Origin: Amycolatopsis dendrobii
Lineage (GTDB): Bacteria; Actinomycetota; Actinomycetes; Mycobacteriales; Pseudonocardiaceae
DNA length: 64,000 nucleotides
NCBI RefSeq assembly: GCF_014145675.1
Contig: NZ_JACGZW010000002.1
Coordinates: 744,001-808,000 of the forward strand
Direction: 5' to 3'
Part shown: positions 59,679 to 64,000 of the stretch, piece after piece
Layout of the letters: each line of letters begins with the position of its first letter
How positions within the stretch are numbered: position 1 is the first letter of the stretch
Notes under the pieces: model-generated
What the model saw: the letters and a program-made list of their open reading frames with translations, nothing else
Told to the model about the DNA's origin: nothing
The model's database searches: none
Translations under genes and position numbers: made by a program

Positions 59679-59714
59679 CATCCGCTGAAAACCCCGAAAG
59701 CGGAGGAGGACAGC

Positions 59715-60755
59715 ATGACGACGACAGTGCTCGGCGCGGGATACGCCGGGGTCATGGCCGCGAACCGGCTCGCTGGGCGCGGCGAGGAAGTGGTGCTGGT
59801 CACGCCGAACGCTTGGTTTGTCGAGCGAATCCGGCTCCATCGCGTGGCAACCGGTCTCCGGGAGAACGCCCGGCTCGATCTCGAGACCGTGTTGAACCCC
59901 GCCGTCGAGGTCGTCCAGGACACCGCGACCAAGGTCGGCGAGGACAAGATCCAGCTGGCTTCCGGCGAAAGCCTGCCCTACGACACCCTCGTCTACGCGG
60001 TCGGCTCCGGGGCCAGCGACCAGAACGGCACCTACCGGATCGTCTCCGAGCAGGAGACTGAACGGTTCCGCGCTGCTCTCGCCGAGGAGCCGGACGCTCC
60101 GGTCACCGTCGTGGGCGCGGGCCTGACCGGAGTCGAGCTGGCCGGGGCGTTGCGCGAGGCGGGACGCGTGGTCAAGCTGGTCTCCACCACTCCCGAGCGC
60201 CGCGCGATCCAGGCGCACCTGCGGTTTCTCGCCAAACAAGGCGTCGAGATCGAGCTCGGCCGACGCGTCGATCCGGCCGGGCTCGACGGCCTCGTCGTGG
60301 ACACCACCGGGTTCGCCGTGCCGAGCCTCGCCGCCGATTCGGGACTGCCGGTCGACGACCTCGGCCGGTTGCTGGTGGACGAGCAGCTGACCGTCCCCGG
60401 CCACCCGGACATCCTCGGCGCGGGCGACGCCGTGCACATCGAAACGCCCAGCTGCCTGCGGGCCGCGTGCGCGACGGCGTTGCCGATGGGGGCGCACGCC
60501 GCCGACGTCATCGCCGCGCGGCGCGAAGGAGGAGCCGGGCAACCGTTCCGGATGGGCTACGTCCTCCAGTGCACCGATCTCGGCGGCGGGCGCGGGCGCG
60601 TCCAGTTCCTGCACCCGGACGACACCGAGCGCGCGATCGCGATCGACGGGCGGGCAGGCGGGCTCGTCAAGGAGACGATCTGCCGGATGACCGTGCGATG
60701 GCTCGCTCAGGAACGGGATCGCGCGGGCCGCTACTCGTGGCCGGCCGGTGCTTAG
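59715..60755 (+). CDS. NAD(P)/FAD-dependent oxidoreductase, ECF41 partner
   Basis: A 346-residue pyridine-nucleotide disulfide oxidoreductase-fold flavoprotein, similar to type II NADH dehydrogenases. Seen: TTVLGAGYAGVMAANRLAGR (FAD), VTVVGAGLTGVELAGALREA (NAD(P)), and DILGAGDAVHIETPSC (FAD C-terminal motif). No CxxC redox pair. GAGGAGG precedes the ATG. It sits between the ECF41 promoter and the sigma gene, the common gene order for ECF41 systems, in which the partner is a redox enzyme of unknown physiological substrate. Confidence 0.9.
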   Translation: MTTTVLGAGYAGVMAANRLAGRGEEVVLVTPNAWFVERIRLHRVATGLRENARLDLETVLNPAVEVVQDTATKVGEDKIQLASGESLPYDTLVYAVGSGASDQNGTYRIVSEQETERFRAALAEEPDAPVTVVGAGLTGVELAGALREAGRVVKLVSTTPERRAIQAHLRFLAKQGVEIELGRRVDPAGLDGLVVDTTGFAVPSLAADSGLPVDDLGRLLVDEQLTVPGHPDILGAGDAVHIETPSCLRAACATALPMGAHAADVIAARREGGAGQPFRMGYVLQCTDLGGGRGRVQFLHPDDTERAIAIDGRAGGLVKETICRMTVRWLAQERDRAGRYSWPAGA

Positions 60756-60766
60756 ACTTGGCCGGC

Positions 60767-61666
60767 ATGGATCACGGCGACGTCTTCACCGCGCATCGGC
60801 CGACGATGCTCGCCGCCGCCTTCCACATCACCGGATCGCGTTACGACGCGGAGGACGTCGTACAGGACGCGTGGGAGACCTGGTCCCGGGTGGACCTCGA
60901 GACGGTCCGCACGCCGCACGCGTTCCTGTCGGTGATGGTCTCGCGGCTGGCGCTCAACGCGGTCCGCGCGCAGCGTCGGCGGCGCGAGAACTACCCCGGT
61001 CCCTGGTTGCCGGATCCGGTGGTCGAGGGGGATTCGCCGGAGTGGGAGGTGCTGCATCGCGACGGTCTCGGCCAGGCGCTCGACTTCGTGCTCAGCACGT
61101 TGACCCCGGAGCAGGCCGCGGCGTATGTCCTGCGCAAGGTGCTCGACGTCGACTACGCCTCCGTCGCCGAAGTACTGGAGACGACCCCCGCGGCGGCCCG
61201 GCAACTCGTCTCGCGCGCGCAACGAGCGGTGACCTCGGCGATCGGGGATTCCTTGCCGGATCAGGGGAATCGTGACGCCGAGGCGCTGGCGACGCTCGCG
61301 GAAGCGGTGCTGTCCGGCGAGATCGGCAGGGTGGCGGCGTTGATCGCACCGGACGCGGTCTTGTACTCCGATGGCGGCGGCAAGGCGATGGCCGCGCGCA
61401 AGCCGTTGTTCGGGCGGGATCGGATCGCGCAGTTCCTCATCGGGATCTCGACGATGGAGGAGGTGACGATCGTGCCCGCGATCATCAACGGCGGCCCCGG
61501 TGCGGTCTTCCTTCAGGACGGCAAGGCGACGACCACCGTCACCGTCCGGGCGGGCGAGTCGGGGGTGTCGACGCTGTGTTTCGTGCGCAATCCCGACAAG
61601 CTGACCGGGATCACTCTCGCCTGGCCGCGATCCCGTCGTACATCATCCGGCGCACGGCCTCGCTGA
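60767..61666 (+). CDS. sigJ: ECF41-type sigma factor (SigJ-like) with fused regulatory domain
   Basis: A 299-residue sigma factor. Region 2: LAAAFHITGSRYDAEDVVQD, AWETWSRVDLE; region 4: LTPEQAAAYVLRKVLDVDYA, EVLETTPAAARQLVSRAQRA. The three ECF41 signatures are present: WLPDPV in the linker, DGGGK and NPDKL in the C-terminal SnoaL-like domain, which controls activity in place of an anti-sigma. The start is 12 bases after the flavoprotein stop. The 3' end overlaps the convergent TetR by 56 bases. Confidence 0.92.
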   Translation: MDHGDVFTAHRPTMLAAAFHITGSRYDAEDVVQDAWETWSRVDLETVRTPHAFLSVMVSRLALNAVRAQRRRRENYPGPWLPDPVVEGDSPEWEVLHRDGLGQALDFVLSTLTPEQAAAYVLRKVLDVDYASVAEVLETTPAAARQLVSRAQRAVTSAIGDSLPDQGNRDAEALATLAEAVLSGEIGRVAALIAPDAVLYSDGGGKAMAARKPLFGRDRIAQFLIGISTMEEVTIVPAIINGGPGAVFLQDGKATTTVTVRAGESGVSTLCFVRNPDKLTGITLAWPRSRRTSSGARPR

Positions 61667-62252
61667 CCCGCCGTTGCTCATCGGGATCCGGGTTGCGCAG
61701 CGAAGCGATCGCCGACGCCAGGATCATGCCGTTGATCGCCCGCGCGCTGTTCTCGATGTCGAGATCCGCGCGCAGGTACCCGAGTTCCACGCCGTGCGAC
61801 AGGTACGCCGCGGTCAGTTCCGTGGCCAGTTCGAAGAAGTCCAGTACGCGCGCTGCCATCGCTTTGTCGATACCGGCGGCCTCGAACAGCAGCAGCCGCG
61901 GCACGCGCGGGTCCTCGCCGAAGATCTGGGCCAGCGCGTCGCCGATCCGGGCGGTCTGCTCGCGGTAGGCGGCCAAAGTAGACACCGCGTCCGGTGCGTT
62001 CTCCGCGGTGAGCGCGGTGACGATGCGGGCGACCAGGTCGTCGATGACGTGGTCGACGATGTCGCGCTTGTTCTGGAAGTAGCGGTAGAAGGTGCCGTGC
62101 CCGATGCCGAGCTTCGTGGCGATGTCGGAGATGCCCGTGGCGTGGTAGCCGAGGTCGGCGAAGCAATCGAACGCCGCGTCGATGATCTCGCGGCGCAGTT
62201 CCTGCTTCTTGCGCTCGGCTCGGGTGGTGCGGGGGCTCTCCTGGGCTGTCAC
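61611..62252 (-). CDS. TetR-family transcriptional regulator
   Basis: A 213-residue regulator: HTH ELRREIIDAAFDCFADLGYH, ATGISDIATKLGIGHGTFYR, YFQNKRDIVDHVIDDL, and a C-terminal helical ligand domain (RLLLFEAAGIDKAMAARVLD, SARAINGMILASAIASLRNP). GTG 62250-62252 is the start. It is divergent from a flavin monooxygenase 80 bases away, the natural target. Confidence 0.9.
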   Translation of the reverse strand: MTAQESPRTTRAERKKQELRREIIDAAFDCFADLGYHATGISDIATKLGIGHGTFYRYFQNKRDIVDHVIDDLVARIVTALTAENAPDAVSTLAAYREQTARIGDALAQIFGEDPRVPRLLLFEAAGIDKAMAARVLDFFELATELTAAYLSHGVELGYLRADLDIENSARAINGMILASAIASLRNPDPDEQRRVSEAVRRMMYDGIAARRE

Positions 62253-62332
62253 ACAGTGCAGTGTATTGCCAAGTCCGCCGGAGTGACATACCGTTCCGTT
62301 ACTGACAAGTAGTTCCGGACGAGAGGTCGGAC

Positions 62333-63808
62333 ATGGACGCGCAGTACGACGCAGTCATCGTCGGCGCGGGCTTCGGCGGCATGGGGGCGGCCATTCAGCT
62401 CCGCCGCCTCGGCTACCGCGACCTGCTGATTCTCGATCGCGAGGACGACCTCGGCGGGACCTGGCACGTGAACCGGTACCCGGGGCTGGCCGTCGACATC
62501 CCGTCGTCCACCTATTCCTACTCGTTCGAACCCAATCCGTACTGGTCGAGGCTGTTCGCGCCGGGCGCGGAGCTCAAGAAGTACGCCGAGCACGTCGCCG
62601 ACAAGTACGGTCTGCGCGCCTCGATGCGCTTCGGCGCCGTCGTGACCGGCGCGACGTGGGACGGTTCCACCTGGCGGGTCAGCATCGAAGGCGGCGAGAC
62701 GGTCACCGCGAAGTACCTGCTCACGGCTACCGGCTTCCTATCGCAGCCGAAGATGCCGGAAATCGAGGGCATCGAGAAGTTCGCGGGCAAGGTCATCCAC
62801 ACCACCAAGTGGGACGACAGCTACGACCTGGCCGGAAAACGCGCCGCGGTGATCGGCACCGGCGCGACGGCCGTCCAGCTCATCCCGGAAATCGCCAAGG
62901 TCGCCGCGGAGTTGACGGTGTACCAGCGCACGCCGATCTGGGTCAGCCCGAAGCCGGACTACGCCGTGCCGAAGCCGCTGCAGCAGGCGTTCGCGAAGCT
63001 GCCGCTGGTGCAGCGCGCGGTGCGGCTGGCGGGCAGTTCGATCCTGGAGCTGATGATGATCTCCGGCGTCGTGCAGTACCGGCAGTTCCGCGGTGCCAAC
63101 CGGATCGCCGAACGCTGGTGCCGCGCGCATCTGTACCGCCAGGTCCGCGACCCCGCACTGCGCCGCAAGCTGACCCCGGACTACTCCTTCGGCTGCAAAC
63201 GGCCGACGTTCTCCAACGACTACTTCCCGGCCTTCACCCGCCCGCACGTGCACCTCGAAACCACGAGCATCGAACGGATCGACGAAACCGGGATCGTCAC
63301 CGCGGACGGCAAGCGCACCGAGATCGACACGCTCGTGCTGGCCACCGGCTTCAACCTGTGGGACGTGAACTTCCCGGCGATCGAGATCATCGGCCGCGAC
63401 GGCAAGAACCTCGGAAAGTGGTGGCGCGACAACCGGTTCCAGGCCTACGAGGGCGTGACCGTGCCCGGGTTCCCGAACCTGGTTTCGCTCAACAGCCCGT
63501 ATTCCTACAGCGGGCTCTCGTATTTCACGACCATCGAATGCCAGATGAAGCACATCGACCGGCTGTTCAAGGGCATGCGTGCCCGCGGTTCGGACGTGTT
63601 CGAGGTGACCCAGCGGGCGAACGACGAGTTCCTCGACCGGATGAAGCACAAGGTCGGGCACTCGGTCTTCGCACTCGGCCAATGCGCGACGGCCAACAGC
63701 TACTACTTCAACCAGCACGGCGAGGCGACCCTGCTCCGGCCGACCTCGACGATCAGCGCGCATCGGGAGGCGGCGCGATTCCCGTTGGAGGATTACAGCT
63801 TCGCCTGA
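62333..63808 (+). CDS. Baeyer-Villiger-type flavin monooxygenase
   Basis: A 491-residue class B flavoprotein. N-terminal FAD fold VIVGAGFGGMGAAIQLRRLG, GGTWHVNRYPGLAVDIPSST, NADPH fold AVIGTGATAVQLIPEIAKVA, and the fingerprint FAGKVIHTTKWDD (F-x-G-x-x-x-H-x-x-x-W-D, about 149-161). It should insert oxygen into a ketone, or oxidise N or S, using NADPH and O2. GAGAGG precedes the ATG. The divergent TetR suggests substrate-inducible expression; substrate may be a steroid, terpenoid or aliphatic ketone. Confidence 0.92.
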   Translation: MDAQYDAVIVGAGFGGMGAAIQLRRLGYRDLLILDREDDLGGTWHVNRYPGLAVDIPSSTYSYSFEPNPYWSRLFAPGAELKKYAEHVADKYGLRASMRFGAVVTGATWDGSTWRVSIEGGETVTAKYLLTATGFLSQPKMPEIEGIEKFAGKVIHTTKWDDSYDLAGKRAAVIGTGATAVQLIPEIAKVAAELTVYQRTPIWVSPKPDYAVPKPLQQAFAKLPLVQRAVRLAGSSILELMMISGVVQYRQFRGANRIAERWCRAHLYRQVRDPALRRKLTPDYSFGCKRPTFSNDYFPAFTRPHVHLETTSIERIDETGIVTADGKRTEIDTLVLATGFNLWDVNFPAIEIIGRDGKNLGKWWRDNRFQAYEGVTVPGFPNLVSLNSPYSYSGLSYFTTIECQMKHIDRLFKGMRARGSDVFEVTQRANDEFLDRMKHKVGHSVFALGQCATANSYYFNQHGEATLLRPTSTISAHREAARFPLEDYSFA

Positions 63809-63878
63809 GCCGTTGCCGCGTGCGCTTCGCGCCGTCCGTCAAAGAACGAGGGGACGGGTCGGCACGGAGGTGTGGTGC

Positions 63879-64000
63879 GTGAGCGGGGAATCGGGGGAGG
63901 ATCTGCTGGGCTGGATCACCGGGGAGCGCGGCCCGGTGGCGATGCCCGGGGTCGAGATGCTGCGGTCGGTGGGGCTCACCGCGGAGAGCGCCGGCGAAGC
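63879..64000 (+). CDS. Unidentified protein, N-terminal fragment
   Basis: GGAGG eight bases before GTG 63879 opens a frame that runs off the window: SGESGEDLLGWITGERGPVA, MPGVEMLRSVGLTAESAGEA. About 40 residues are visible, too few to assign a family. It starts 70 bases after the monooxygenase stop on the same strand. Confidence 0.5.
   Translation, partial: MSGESGEDLLGWITGERGPVAMPGVEMLRSVGLTAESAGE

Noticed and set aside
62253..62332. Operator dyad between TetR and the monooxygenase
   Set aside because: Only partial repeats such as CCGTTCCGTTAC are visible; no symmetrical element good enough to annotate.

Overview
The window is high-GC DNA with many GTG starts, short intergenic gaps and a very high density of regulators (MarR, GntR, IclR, LysR, TetR, PucR, XRE, two-component, ECF sigma). 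Together with a mycothiol-type maleylpyruvate isomerase fold protein, an MCE protein, a PAC2 protein and an ECF41 sigma factor, this points to an actinomycete chromosome. The gene style fits Pseudonocardiaceae, most likely Amycolatopsis; that placement is inference. It reads as accessory chromosome: catabolic, transport and regulatory modules, with no rRNA, tRNA, CRISPR array, transposase or phage genes seen.

0-15 kb: end of an NmrA-type reductase, an EVE-domain protein, a GntR-controlled transporter plus class III aminotransferase pair, a secreted beta-propeller-like protein, a NADAR protein, a GNAT acetyltransferase, an IclR regulator, two bacterial-PH-domain membrane proteins, a PAC2 protein, a MarR/thioesterase pair around a tandem operator, a TylF-type methyltransferase and a lone MCE protein. 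15-18 kb: a gene-poor stretch with a decayed 30-33 bp tandem repeat, an unassigned 151-residue protein, and a convergent retron-type reverse transcriptase. The RT is preceded by a strongly structured region bounded by a perfect 12-bp inverted repeat, a candidate msr-msd RNA.

18-30 kb: MarR plus ClC channel, an AMP-dependent ligase, an orphan ABC-2 export permease, a (CCCTCG)13 microsatellite, a secreted GH3 enzyme lacking the NagZ histidine, an isochorismatase-like hydrolase, a protein with 30-residue tandem repeats, LysR, SDR and PucR regulators and enzymes. 30-39 kb: acyl-CoA ligase, DUF3556 membrane protein, phytoene-desaturase-like flavoenzyme, alkyl-DHAP-synthase-like flavoenzyme, an unassigned 356-residue protein and TetR; this looks like a lipid (possibly ether-lipid) module. 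39-39.7 kb holds a cluster of palindromic repeats, one family of which recurs at 59.1 kb.

39.7-51.6 kb: an APC permease, a NarL-type two-component system beside a tiny membrane protein, a MarR with a cysteine-rich tail, a beta-alanine-type operon (class III aminotransferase plus CoA-acylating MmsA) divergent from a PucR activator, and a stand-alone trpBA operon with a GntR/HutC regulator, a long inverted-repeat operator and an unusual TrpB active-site residue. 51.6-64 kb: DinB-fold protein and ECF sigma, XRE-cupin regulator, two methyltransferases, MFS exporter with XRE regulator, an ABC-F protein behind an apparent leader-peptide attenuator, GNAT, an ECF41 sigma with its flavoprotein partner and its cognate promoter, TetR, and a Baeyer-Villiger-type monooxygenase.
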